Of a stretch of DNA of 64,000 nt, positions 36,493 through 48,400 are shown one piece after another. The notes under the pieces are model-generated. The model did not search any database. It worked only from the letters and a program-made list of their open reading frames with translations, and was not told where the DNA came from. This DNA comes from Pontederia crassipes (Eukaryota; Streptophyta; Magnoliopsida; Commelinales; Pontederiaceae). The stretch spans positions 36,907,171 to 36,971,170 of the forward strand of contig CM060194.1 of the NCBI GenBank assembly GCA_030549335.1, read 5' to 3'. The stretch's first letter is position 1. Each line of letters opens with the position of its first letter. The translations under genes were made by a program, and so were the position numbers.

Positions 36493-38362
36493 TGTAACAC
36501 ACCAAAAATTTCAATTCATTTTTCGTAAAATTTAATTATATTGACTTGGATCACCAGATGTCCGATCCATAAAAAAGGCGCGCCTAAAATCGCAACAGTC
36601 GACAAAACTGTCGATGCGTCAACCATCAACCGCTCCAAACGGGCGTCCGGAAGTGCAAAGGGTGGAAACGAAAAGAATATTGATTTAGATTTTCTTCTCC
36701 ATTACACCAAATTTATGGGGATTTCATGTAACTCTTCTGCCCCACAATCCTCTTGATATTTAGAAGACGAAGTCCCTCTATCATATCCTTTAAACACCCA
36801 TTAGACCCTTATTCCTCTTTTTTCTCTTCATCCTCTCATCTTCCTTTTTCCACCATTTTATTTTGTGTTTTCTTCCTCATGTCTCGGTCAGAGAACTTGG
36901 AGAGAGTTCTGCAAGTTTAAATTGTGAAAGGAACAATTGAAGAAAAATGAGGAATGGCAAGAGTTTGATCCTAAAAGAAAACCAACCGAAAAATCGTCAA
37001 AAAAGTGTGATTTCAGAATCAAAATCATGGGCTAGTTTTTCGAAGGGGTTTGCATATTTTAAGGACCATATTAGGCTTGAGATCAATGCTAGTATGGGTA
37101 TAAAGCATGCCTTAAAGTTTCTATGGAATGATAATAATTTTATTAGCCATAACATGATTTATTTTGGATAATTTCATATTTATATATATGCTATAAATGA
37201 TTGATGATATATGTATATATATGTTTTACATGATTTGTAGGCAAGTATGAACATGACTTCGTAAAAAATAAAATTTTGTAATTATGAATAAAGTTAGGAT
37301 TAAATTGAATAGGATTGTAGATGCATATTATTAGATAAGTATGAGATGATTATTTGTAGTTTTACATGATAATTAGTCTTGATTATGTTAAGATTTCCTT
37401 CTGAATCATGCCTAATGTTAGAAATAAGCTTGCTTGTGTTTAGATATAAGTTTGGTGTGAAAACTAATTTGAAATCTAAGGACACTACAATGATTTACAA
37501 TTCTATTGAATGAAACAGATGACTAGTCTCTTGATCGAGCGTTCAATTCATTCTCGACAAAAGTTAGAGACTTTCAAGTCGGACGATCGAAAATGTCAAT
37601 ACTGAACATGGATTGAATGGTTGACCATGAACTTGCATTGGCCGGTTGTACATCATGAATCAAACTATAAATTTTGTGATTTGGACCGATTATAAGACTG
37701 ATCAAGAGTTTGCAATTTTGCATTCAAGGGATATCAGACAACCAATCGAATCATATCCAACCTTTGAACGACCAAAAGATGAATTGAACGTCGTACCTTG
37801 TGGAAGATCAATACACCATGACTGACCAAGCATCTGCTTGATTTAGTGGAAGATCGATGAATCATCACAGAATGATGCTCGCTCGAACTAGCGGATGATC
37901 GCTAAACAATTCCAAAATGGATGACCGCTGGACCCAGCGTACACCTAATAGTTCATCAGAGATCTAATATTATTTTATTTAATTATTGTGTCTTGATTTA
38001 ACTATGTTCACATGATTACACCTACATCATATGATCCCTTATGATAACCTGGAGCCGACCTTTGTTTATGAAAGTTTTGATTAATCGTTAAGATCAAAAG
38101 GTAGGTTGATAAGTTAATGCATATAAACGATGAGATGGAAAGTTACCATTTCCTCATAGATGGAAGGTTATGTATATTGTGTGAATCACTCTCTCTTGTA
38201 GGGATTATGAGCCTTGTGTGAGGTATTCCACCTTCTTAGAAGATATTTGTGAGGTCATCCTTCTTTTTTGGCACTGTCATGATTAATTCCTCACCACGGT
38301 CTAAGTAATTAGACATTTGTGTATTTGCATGGTATTTTCGATCGAGGCCTCATTCACAGGAC
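36493..38362 (+). mobile_element. gypsy-type LTR start (fossil, right end unclear)
   Basis: TGTAACACACCAAAAATTTC at about 36,493 is a gypsy LTR start. A pyrimidine-rich leader (about 36,780-36,860) and a long AT-rich tail with GACGATCG-type motifs (37,550-37,930) follow. The sequence probably continues past the MITE at 38,363-38,859. The right end was not found. Confidence 0.45.
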
Positions 38363-38859
38363 TAGGGATGACAAAAATTTTCGAGCATCGTAGGGCCCTA
38401 CAAGAATCCCTGATTAGGACATCGCTCGTGAGGAATTTTTACCCCATGGGGCGGGGCCAAAAGTGAACCCGGGGGTCACTTCAGGGATCAGGGTAGGGAT
38501 ACATGCCCCCGTCCCATGGGCCTCGATCCCCAAATTTAATATATATTTTAAAAATTTTAATGATAATTTAATAATTTTATTTTTAAAAGTATTATATGTG
38601 ATTTTTAATATTATATAATAAAATATTATGTTGTATTATTTTAAAATAGTTATATTTCAATGATTTTATGTATATTTGTTATTTTAAATTTATTAACAAT
38701 TTTATAATTAAAATGTTGAAAGATTCGAAGTTCCCGTAGGGAATAGGGGTAGGATTAAAAGTAACCCCAACCTGAGGATGGGGGGCGGAGGTGGGGTGGC
38801 AGGGGCAGGGCGAGGGGCATATCCCCCATCCCAAATGGGGGAGGGGGGTTGCCATCCTT
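38363..38859. mobile_element. hAT-type MITE with G-rich ends
   Basis: The left end TAGGGATGACAA and the inverted right end AAGGATGGCAA match the plant hAT terminus TAGGGATGGCAA. Both have subterminal runs of GGGGCGGGGC/CCCCATGGGG type around an AT-rich core. I did not find a clear 8-bp target duplication. Non-coding. Confidence 0.6.
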
Positions 38860-40191
38860 GGTCGGTATATATCCAAATTTTTATAATCCGAACTCGATCC
38901 TGCTCTAGTCCTGATTATGTCCCATTCATACCTACCAGACTGAAAAAAACTTAGAATTATGAGTCGGTGTGATCCGAGATGACAAGTACATCCCAATTCA
39001 TGCTCAACCTACTCTGAGGCATGAAAGAGGTCCCTACATACCACTAGCCAAATGCCCTAGTACATGTTTACTTTACTCAGTTACATCATAGTAGAGACGT
39101 GAAAAATGAGATAAAAATTGTGACAAAAATTCTTTGTTGAGCCAACTATGAAATTCGACCCGAGTTATAGTAGCACAGTTCGAATTTGAAGAAACATGAC
39201 TTCAATTTCATCTGACCTAATCCAAATTCTAAGGAAGCAAATGACTGTAAGTTTTGTAAGGCGATATAGACCATGCCTAAGTTCAACAAGGGTTGCATTA
39301 AGGTCAACATGATTCATGTTCACTTTTGATGACATAAGGCATGACTTCTCTCGTTTGAATGGAGTTTCACAACACGTGAAAGTCTTCACGACCCATGTAA
39401 TAGGGTTCACAATCCTTGAAGTTTATTTTCACAACTATGATTGAAATACGATTTACTTTAAATATAGATTGTGTTGTAAAATGGTTCATGATTGCTTATT
39501 ATCTTCAAACAACAATCAACAACAAAGCCTTATCCCACTAGGTGGGGTCGGCTACATGGATCATACGACCCTATTTATGTTATGATTTATATATTTTGTT
39601 CTTGCTATCTTATGCACTAACAATATGATTGTTATGCTTCCAAATTGATATGATTATAGGTTAATGCTTAATTAACGGTTATTGTTGCTAATTGATATAT
39701 GATGATTCATAATGAAGAAAGCGTACAAAGGTAGTAGTTATACGATAAACAAGATTAAAAAAAAATGAAAGATGTGAGTCACCATAATTGTTGATTACCT
39801 TTGAGGTTGGATAATTGAATTATTGTTGCATGGAGCATGTAGCATAATCAGGGGCATCAATTTTTAGTGGAAATGATGACTATCCTATTGTACATGCCTC
39901 AACCCCATGTTATGAGAAGTGAACCGCTGTAGTGTGCGAGCCGCTGCAAATGAATATGCATAGATATAATGTGATGGTCCTTGATAAGTGAGAGCTCTTT
40001 ATAGTACGATCTTTATGGTCACTTTTAATAGTTAATTAATTATTGATAATTTTTCACATGAATAAGATCAAAGAAGTTAAGATATAACAATTTCTAATTA
40101 TGGTTGGTGAATATGTATATTTCAATTGATAATTTACCATCAATTAATAATTGATAACTGATTTGTCAATAATTGATAATGAAATAATTGT
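38860..40191. other. intergenic with LTR-like sequence, no gene
   Basis: The part up to about 39,480 probably continues the LTR that starts at 36,493. Nothing else was recognised apart from the LINE tail fragment at 39,509-39,571. Confidence 0.4.
39509..39571 (-). mobile_element. RTE LINE 3' tail fragment
   Basis: Read on the minus strand it is GATCCATGTAGCC, then CACCTAGTGGGATAAGGC, then TTG repeats. This is the same 3' end as the LINE at 20,857-21,740. At about 60 bases it is an extreme 5' truncation. Confidence 0.85.
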
Positions 40192-40470
40192 TGATGATTG
40201 AGTTTGACAATAGATAGATAATTTCATGTTGATATTTGTGGTATTGCAAAATTAATGATTGATACTAGACATATTGTTAATTCTTTATTGATTGGTTATT
40301 GATTGTTATGAATATTAGATATTTTATAACTGATGATAATTAAGTTTGGCAATAGATAGATAATTGCTTATTGGCATTTGTGGTACTGCGAAATTAATGA
40401 TTGATATTGTATATATTATTAATTCTTCATTGATTTCTTGATGATTGTTATATTCATAATTATCATGTTG
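40192..40470. repeat. tandem duplication, 142-bp unit
   Basis: AGTTTGACAATAGATAGATA at 40,201 recurs as AGTTTGGCAATAGATAGATA at 40,343. The following ATTTGTGGTAYTGC, AAATTAATGATTGATA and TTGATTGTTAT blocks recur in order. Two diverged copies; non-coding. Confidence 0.8.
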
Positions 40471-41664
40471 ATGTTTTACTCATGCATATCTGATATAATA
40501 TTTTTAATAATTGAATGGAAGTGAATATACTAAGGCGTATGCATATTTTATGTATTATTTTTGGTGACAATATGGGTGACAATTTATATGATGATTGAGT
40601 TTGGACATTGATAAGTATCTAATAATTGGTATTATTATAAGAAATAATGTATAGATCCAAGTCTATAATTCACATCTTTTTAATATCATATGGCCCACTT
40701 CCATTATGTTCATGTTTATTATATTTAAGTCTTTTGTTAATGTGAACATATATATTGATTAGTCAATGCCAAATAAAAATTAAGTCATAAAATTGAATAT
40801 TAAAGAGTTTTCTCTTAATCAATTGTTTGATCGTGCATTTTAGAATGTTACTTATGTGGATGGTTGAAGCAACTTCTAACAATTTAAATGTTCACGTCAC
40901 CTTTGGTTATATGCATGTGTTGTTATCTCCATGTTTAAGAATTTTTTTTACTTTCAACTATTAAAATTTCTTTGAAAAATCTTAAATCCAATTTTTTATT
41001 ATATTCTTATATGCATATTAATTGTAAACAAAATAGTGTTTAATTCCTTTCTCCATGTATTTTGAGTCTTTGACATTGTTTTAATTTCTATGTTACAATT
41101 TACATCATTTGAATTTGCCCAACATTGATATTGAAATCATTTTATACTTTATAGATTCATTGCTCCTCGTCAAATTTTTAGAGTTGTTTCTTCAAACTTC
41201 ACGTGAATTATTATAAATTCCAATTTTGACCTCAAAGTATGAAACTAGATGGATTTAGCATAGACTATTCTTTCACATCTATCTAATTTTTTCATTGGTT
41301 GTGTTCTTTTTTCTATTTATAGAAATGAGGGGAAGGAGGATCTTATTGAATAATGAAGGGAATGGTGATCGAACAATGACTCCATCTACAAATGTAAGGA
41401 AGGAGTAGATCCCTCGTCGCTCACTCCCTGTTTGGATCAAGAGCATTTTTAGAATAATTTTTTAAACCATTATTACATCCAAATGATCTCAAAATTTGCA
41501 ATGTGGTTCCCATCATGTCTTGTTCCTGGGTTAAGAGTAAACACAAGGTCGCAATGTTGAAGCAAGAATCCAGAGTTCCCGATGGAACAAGGCTAAAAGA
41601 TCAAGGCAAGTGCACATTATCATCTTACTCCAGCAAGGCCATGTAAAGACAATTAGAGGCCTAA
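40471..41664. other. intergenic, no gene recognised
   Basis: Very AT-rich DNA with a slightly GC-richer part at 41,400-41,640. No motif could be supported. Confidence 0.45.
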
Positions 41665-42540
41665 TGTAACACTCCCAATGTTCACCCTCCTACTACGTGA
41701 CAATTAGGCTTCTCCGAGGTCGATATTAACTACTATTACCTCTTTACCTTGGACTTTCATAGATTCATAGAAGAAATAACAACCAACAATAACTATCATT
41801 AGTAAGAGTGCAGAAGCTAACATATCAACTTGTTCCCAAATGATCCTCCAAATAATTATATAACATCAGAGTAGCAACAAAATAGAATAACATAAACTAA
41901 CTAGAAATCTAAAAGACTCCATCTCATGTGCAACGACATCATCACAAACATCTCTAGCTATATATGCCATCATCTTTGCTTATTTAGTTATACGTGGAAT
42001 TCAAACATAGGGATTTGAAATATTCGTGAGTAAACTCAATACATAAGAACAATACAAATTGATAAGAAATTTTAATAAAAATAGGCTAACTTTCATTGTG
42101 ATAACAAATCTATTCTACTTTGTTATTTCTATTCTTTCCCTTTTTTGTTATGTCCATTTATTTTTTATTTTGTTCAGTTCTTCTCAATTCGTTTCGATTC
42201 TATTATGTTTTTTTATTTTGATATTTTTTGTTCTTTCACTAGATCTTTTATTTTAATAATTTCTTAGGACATCTATATGTGTTATCCTAATGCGAGCTTG
42301 ACCTTTTTTATTATGAGCAATTATGACACTTTCATGTGCTTTCAAGATAGATCTTATTAGGAACAAGGGTGGGCAATTACAGACCCAATAAAAGATGAGA
42401 TTAATTTGCAAATCTCAGTGTTTGACTATTAATATCCACTTTTCCGTTAGGGTGATGGGACTATTAATACATACTTGCTAATGAAACCCCATTTTACGTA
42501 TTTTATCTTTTGACCTAATTAACATCCTTACTGTTCTCTA
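41665..42540 (-). mobile_element. probable minus-strand gypsy LTR terminus (fossil)
   Basis: Read on the minus strand the sequence ends GGGAGTGTTACA at 41,665, a typical gypsy LTR 3' end. It is preceded by long T-rich sequence with a CTTCTGCACTC stretch like that near the end of the 59,134-61,640 LTR. The other end was not found, so extent and strand are tentative. Confidence 0.35.
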
Positions 42541-42550
42541 TTTAATGTAA

Positions 42551-42770
42551 GGGTTATTTTTATAAACCTCTCCTAAACTATTGCGATTTTTCGCATCTAA
42601 TTCCAAACTACGAACTTATTTTTTATCCTTAAATTATTATAATTTTTTCACTTTAGTCCTTTCGTCTACTTTTTTTGCGTTTCCTATTATTTTTACTTTT
42701 TTTCATAAATGAAAAAACTAAATTAACCCTCCCTCAAGAAAAATATGAAATAACAAATAAAAAAACTAAT
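42551..42770. mobile_element. half copy of the MULE-type MITE
   Basis: GGGTTATTTTTATAAACC, then CTAAACTATTGCGATTTTTCG, TCCAAACTACGAACTTATTT and CACTTTAGTCC match, in order, one arm of the MITE at 33,048-33,564. The opposite arm is missing. Confidence 0.85.
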
Positions 42771-43895
42771 ACAATATAATCATTTTAAAAATTAAAATTA
42801 ATCATGATATGTTAGACTAATGGACACGTGGCACTTCATAAATGTGCCAAATATCATTCTCTTTAATATAATATAGATAATATTAAATATAATAAATATA
42901 AATATGACCCTCAAAATTAGAGAGGACCTCAAGCCACTGTTTGTGTGACTTGGGCGCACTACTCCAGAGTGCCTATCTAATGTTGAGAGAATAAGTCCCC
43001 CTTAACAAAAAATAATGACCTTGCTCTCAAAATTTTACCTACACAGGAAAAGAATAATCAAATTATAAACTTAATAAGTTTTTGGGGGTGCTGATAATAT
43101 TATTGTTCTGGTATAGGTTAAGAAATGGGGTCACTCATGGGGTTAAAAAATTTGTTTAGGAGCATTTTTTTGCACCCAAATATTTTGTGCACATTCTCAT
43201 TTTAGGAACTAAATATTTCATCGAAGCTAGATCAAATATCTTTTTCAAGAGAGATAGGCAAGAATGATGTTATCTCTTTATATTTCATTTTCCATTTTTA
43301 TTGTAGAGGATAAAATGTTATTTTATAACTCATAAAAGTGAAAAAAGAAAACCAATCTGAGTGGGAAGTTCATGGATGGACGAATTTGTCCAAGTTTTAT
43401 AAATTCAAGGTTGCTTCTTTTCTATTTTGTGCATTAGGATCATAAACATAAATTAATTTGTTATAGTCTGAGAGAGATTTAAAAAAAAATCATTTTAAAA
43501 TATAATTAATATATAATTTAATTATGAGAAAAAAATGAGGGAAACAGGGGCAATTGATTGGCGCTCATAATTTGAGGACCTTAATTTGTAATATAATATA
43601 TTATTTATTTACTGACAGTACTATAGTGGTAATATTAAGTAGGAAATTAAGGTCATTGTATTCCATTGTAAGTTAATTTTATTCTCATCCCTCATTAATT
43701 GTACATTTAAACCATAATTAATTCACAATAATTACATATTTTCTTATTTGATCTTTCAACTTATTGATTCTTTCTTATTAATTTGATTTTCTTTTCAACA
43801 ATTAGCTAATCAATAAATAGCTTGTTTATTGAGTATGAAGATTAATTACTTATTTAACAGTTTCGTCTTTTAATGTATATAGTCTGAAGTCCCTA
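42771..43895. other. intergenic, no gene recognised
   Basis: AT-rich. A CACGTGGC G-box-like word lies at 42,825 but no gene is near it. Nothing else can be supported. Confidence 0.45.
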
Positions 43896-44205
43896 TCATG
43901 CACTTTTCATATTATCATTGTGTCAAGTGGTTTTACCTATATTTTTTTTCCGATATAATTCTTGATTAATAATTTAGATAATAGTTGGTGAAATTAAAAT
44001 GTAATTCTAATCGTCAACACAATTATATTTATCATTTTTAAAATGTTATGACTTAATTTGCATAATATATAAATTTTTTGTATAATTTTATATGATATAA
44101 ACTATTTTTTGTTATCATCAATTACTCTCTAAATTAATAATAAAAATGATATCGAAAAAATAAAAAAATACATCCATACGAGACAAGAAGTGCATGACAC
44201 ATTTA
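43896..44205. mobile_element. diverged MITE related to the pair at 61.9 kb
   Basis: The left part TTGTGTCAAGTGGTTTTACC, then CCGATATAATTCTTGATTAATAA, matches the arms at 61,919-62,580. The right part, inverted (TGTCATGCACTTC, CGATATCA), closes the element. It is much more decayed than the 62-kb copies. Confidence 0.55.
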
Positions 44206-45030
44206 TTGTATATAAATATAAATATAAATATAAATGTATGCATAATAATTTGTATGAGGTCTCCAACTTGTTTGTGTGGGATTTGATGTGTTAACATTGT
44301 AATAGGAAAAAAAAAACTATCAAGAATGTTGTTGGGATTTTCTTCACCTGATAAATAAATCTGGATTCGGTTCAGATTCTCTGAGAGAATAATCGCGCAT
44401 TTATGTCTTCCCTTTCGATTTTAAGTTCATGAATCATGATATTTGTTTTATGCTTTAATTACTTGTCATATTTCTTTGAGTTCCTTTTGGATCCGACAAC
44501 CTTCGGCTCGGTCGGGATCGGATCGAGATTAATGTAAGTTATAAAAATTTGGATGTTACTTCGAACCGATAAAATATATTAAAATAATATTATATTATTT
44601 TAAAAATAATATATTTATATTTATTTTAATTAAAAAAATTATATTTTATTATATATATTTTAAATATTCATTCTATTATATTGTAATTAATAATTATTAT
44701 ATTTATATAATAATATTAAATTCTTTGTTATTATCTTTATTTTTTTTAATTTTTATGATCAAATGTGAACAATCGACTAATTTTTTATTTTTATCATGAT
44801 TTCTTTTAAAAATTTCGGAGCAAATCGACCCGATTCCTTTTTCATATTTATGATTAACCTATATGATACACAAAATTGATGCTGGAATCCATCGGACTTG
44901 ACTTAATATTTACTCAACTATATATAACAAAAAAAAATCTTGTATTTATCTTATAAAAAAATATGGATACTAATCAACAAAATAAAGTCTTATAACATGG
45001 GGTAAAAAGAAGAAGAAAAAAACAAACAAA
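44206..45030. other. intergenic with a possible hAT-like relic
   Basis: GC-containing blocks CGGTCGGGATCGGATCGAG (about 44,510) and AAATCGACCCGATTCC (about 44,822) flank a very AT-rich core. That is the layout of a non-autonomous hAT element, but ends and target duplication are not visible. Confidence 0.3.
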
Positions 45031-45488
45031 AAGATCGAAATGTAGCACCAAAAATATCTATTATATTATACTATATTATTATATAAATATTGTGTTGTTC
45101 ACTTCTTTTTTTTTTAATTTTAGAAACAATAATTAAGGAGCCAAAAAAGGAAACCAAAAGGTGAAATGATATATTTCTCTTTTATTTATTTTGGTAGCGA
45201 GGACTTTAAAAGCGTCATTTTTATGTCTTGAAGGGGTTCTCCGCAGAACACAGGAAACCGATCCAAATCTCCGATTCGCAAACCCATTCGTCGTCGCCGT
45301 TTCTTTGCTCTCTCTCTCTCTCTCTCTCACCTCCTTTCCGGCGATCTGAGTGCGATCGATTTCCTTGGTGTTTTCCTTCTGATTCCGCTGATTTCTCCAT
45401 CTTTGATCGTTTCCTCGTTGTTTCGCCGGTTTCGCGAAGATTTGCGATCTTCTTCTTTGTTTCCGGGCGTGTGGAATTGTTGCTTGGC
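45031..45488 (+). promoter_or_regulatory. promoter and 5' leader of the nucleotidyltransferase gene
   Basis: Base composition changes sharply from AT-rich to GC-rich at about 45,220. TATA-like words lie at about 45,079 (TATAAATA) and 45,205 (TTTAAAAG). A CT microsatellite (about 45,309-45,327) lies in the presumed leader, a common feature of plant 5' UTRs. No in-frame ATG occurs between the composition change and the start at 45,489. A two-codon upstream frame, ATG TCT TGA, lies at 45,223 and matters only if transcription starts before it. Confidence 0.55.
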
Positions 45489-48400
45489 ATGGGCGACCTG
45501 CAGCCGTTGCCTCCGTTGTTGGACGGGACGGATGCCACTGGCGACGGCGGCGGCGGCGGCGGCACGGGTGAAGGAATCGACGGCGTCGACATCGGCGATG
45601 GCGGCGGCACGGGTGAAGGAATCGACGGCGTCGACATCGGCGATGGAGGCGCTGGATCTCCTAACGCGGTCGAGGATAACCAGCTTCCGGTTGCCCAACT
45701 ACCGCCGACGCCGAATCCTCATCCGTCAGCGATCGCGGCCGAAAATTGGCAGCATGCTGAGGACGCAACCCGGAGGGTTCTCCGGCGTATTCGGCCCACC
45801 GTGGTCTCGGAGCAGAGGCGGAAGGCCGTCGTGGAGTATGTGCAGAAGGCTGTAAAATCATATATTGGCAGCGAGGCGAGTCCTTCCCCTTTTCCTCGTT
45901 TATCTATTTGTGCAAGTCATGCTGTATGCCTGTTCAGTAATTTTGTTCACTTCTTTCTTCCTCTTCTATTTTCGTTATATTGGTGTTTAGTGTATCTATT
46001 GGGTTCCCAGTCTTTGACTCGGAATCTCATTTTGTTTTTCATGATTCGTGTGATTAATTGTGCAGTGTGTGTGGAGATGTATGACTGTTTATATGGATTA
46101 GTTTGATGCTTTGTAGTGTTAGTTCGTCGTAGCGTTCTCTAGGATGACACACTCAAATTGTGCACAATCTCTTGCTATCAGCTTTATCATTTTAGCTCTT
46201 ATAGACGGAATTGCAGATATCCTTGGTTTCTGCTCAACTTCTTAGGGCGTATTTGACGTCTTTGGATAATAATTCACAGTATTCCAATTACTGTACTTGT
46301 CATTTTTTCATTGTTTTTTCAAGCTGTTTCCATAGAAGCTCCAAGAAAACGGTAGAAATACTAATGAAGTAATGATGACTAAACTGCTCGTTTGAGCTTG
46401 AGAAACACAATCAAATATAGAACTGTTTCTTTATTAACGCCTTCTGACGTGATAAGTGCAAAGAGGCAGTTTTCTGGAAGTGCTCAGAGATAATTTAAAA
46501 CATGTCGCCAGTTTATGGGAAAACCCAACAGGAAAAGAAGAAAAATGAAATCTTGACCAGGTGACATTGCCAATATCCATAAAAAAGGCCACATGAAGAT
46601 AAGGAGTTAACGACTATTGAAAGATAGGTAACAAATGTTTGTCATGGACAAGAAGCAACATGAGCTCGAGATCACGTGGCATGCAAGGTTCCTTGGACTC
46701 TGACCAACACCAACATCTCTAGGGACCTTTTCTCCTCCTAGTGTCTTATGAGCATAGATTGTTGGTGCCTAAAATGAGAGAGGAGGGTGAAAGCTAGAAG
46801 GAGTTGGGCACTTTCCCCTCTAGTTAGTTGGTGGATGCCTTATGAGATAGGAGAGGGATGTGATGGAGGGGCCACATGTGGGAAATTGCGACAAAAAACA
46901 GGTGTACTAAGCATAGCAGCCAGCATACACGAGGGAAACAGTGTATCTTGTCAAGTCACATTAAAAGTTTCTGGTAAAAAAAGCTAATTATTTTACTTCA
47001 TTTCGTCAATATCAAAGTATTTAGTTTCCCTCCTATTTTACTCGACAAATGTGCAATTGATTTTTTTTCAGCCTATCAGAATAAAAACTACAGTATTATG
47101 CAGCATTGACCTTTTTCAACACACCTAATGCAGCTGGTTCATATTTTTATTTTCTTTTGTAGGCAACAAATTTGTTGTTAGGTTTGTTGTCATTTATTTC
47201 CAAAGAGCCTTTTTATATTATCTAGTAAAGCACACACAATCTGGTATACTTAGCAGTTTATGCTGTAATGTAACTAATTGCTGAGTCAAAACACCCGAAT
47301 GCCAAGCTAAAAAGCCGGATTCATCTTGTCTTGATCAGATAATATTTTTTTGAGATTAATGAAGGATGATCAGCTAATATTTTTCCATTTAATTCGTTTC
47401 TTTGGACTAATAGTTGTGCTACTTAGTTATACTGCATTATCAATCCGAACTTGAAGCAAAATAAGTCCAACTTGTACTTTACTCAACTCTATCGGTGATT
47501 GCTGAAGTTGCATGCTTTTGCTTAATGCTCAGTTGCACAATCATCATATTTGAATTGTTAAATTTTGGTGTTATTGACTTAGTTGCAGCAAACATAAATG
47601 CATTCGGAAGTCTACCTAGAATTTTCTTTTTGAATCTATTTTTTTAAATGTAAATATTTTTGGAAGCCACAACTTCGGAATTATGTTTATTTTAATACTT
47701 TTTGAACAACTATAATGGATTTGTTTAAATGACGCATTCCCTGTTTTATCATGAGTACTTTTGATTTTTGCAGTACCGTTCACTATTGGGTCTGACTTTG
47801 ATTGCAATTTGCTTCAACAGGTATATCCTTTTGGCTCAGTTCCTCTGAAAACATATCTCCCGGATGGAGATATTGATCTGACTGCACTTGGCCTTCCAAA
47901 CACTGAAGACAATTTGGCAAATGAGGTACATTCTTTTCTTGTGGCGGAAGAACATAAGAAGGATCCAGCGTTTGAAGTAAAGGATGTGCAGTTCATTCAT
48001 GCAGAGGTTTTCTACTCCACCGGGATTTATTTACTTATTTCTCTAGGTTGATACATTTTTGCTAAAGGTGCAATGAATAATAGTATACTTGTTTGGCATC
48101 CTTCTGTGCAGTAAATCATGTTTCTAACCCCTTGAACTGTATTGGTAACTAATCATTTATGTGTTTCAGGTGTACTAGTGTGCTTGAAGTTTAGGAACTT
48201 GTTCACATTGTCTCTCATTATTTTTTTGAGTGGTTGGATATCTGAAATTATCCAACATAATAGAAGTTCTTCTCCTTCTCAAAAAAAAAAAAAAAAGAAA
48301 AGTTCTTCTAGAAAACAAGAGAAAATCATTAATCAGTTTATTTGTTTGATATTTTCGTCTGCTAATTATTAAAGTTGAGATCTGATGGGAATATTGATTT

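Noticed and set aside
45403-45855. A 150-residue frame and minus-strand frames across exon 1
   Set aside because: They are shadow frames over the GC-rich first exon. The annotated frame alone joins in phase to eight further exons.
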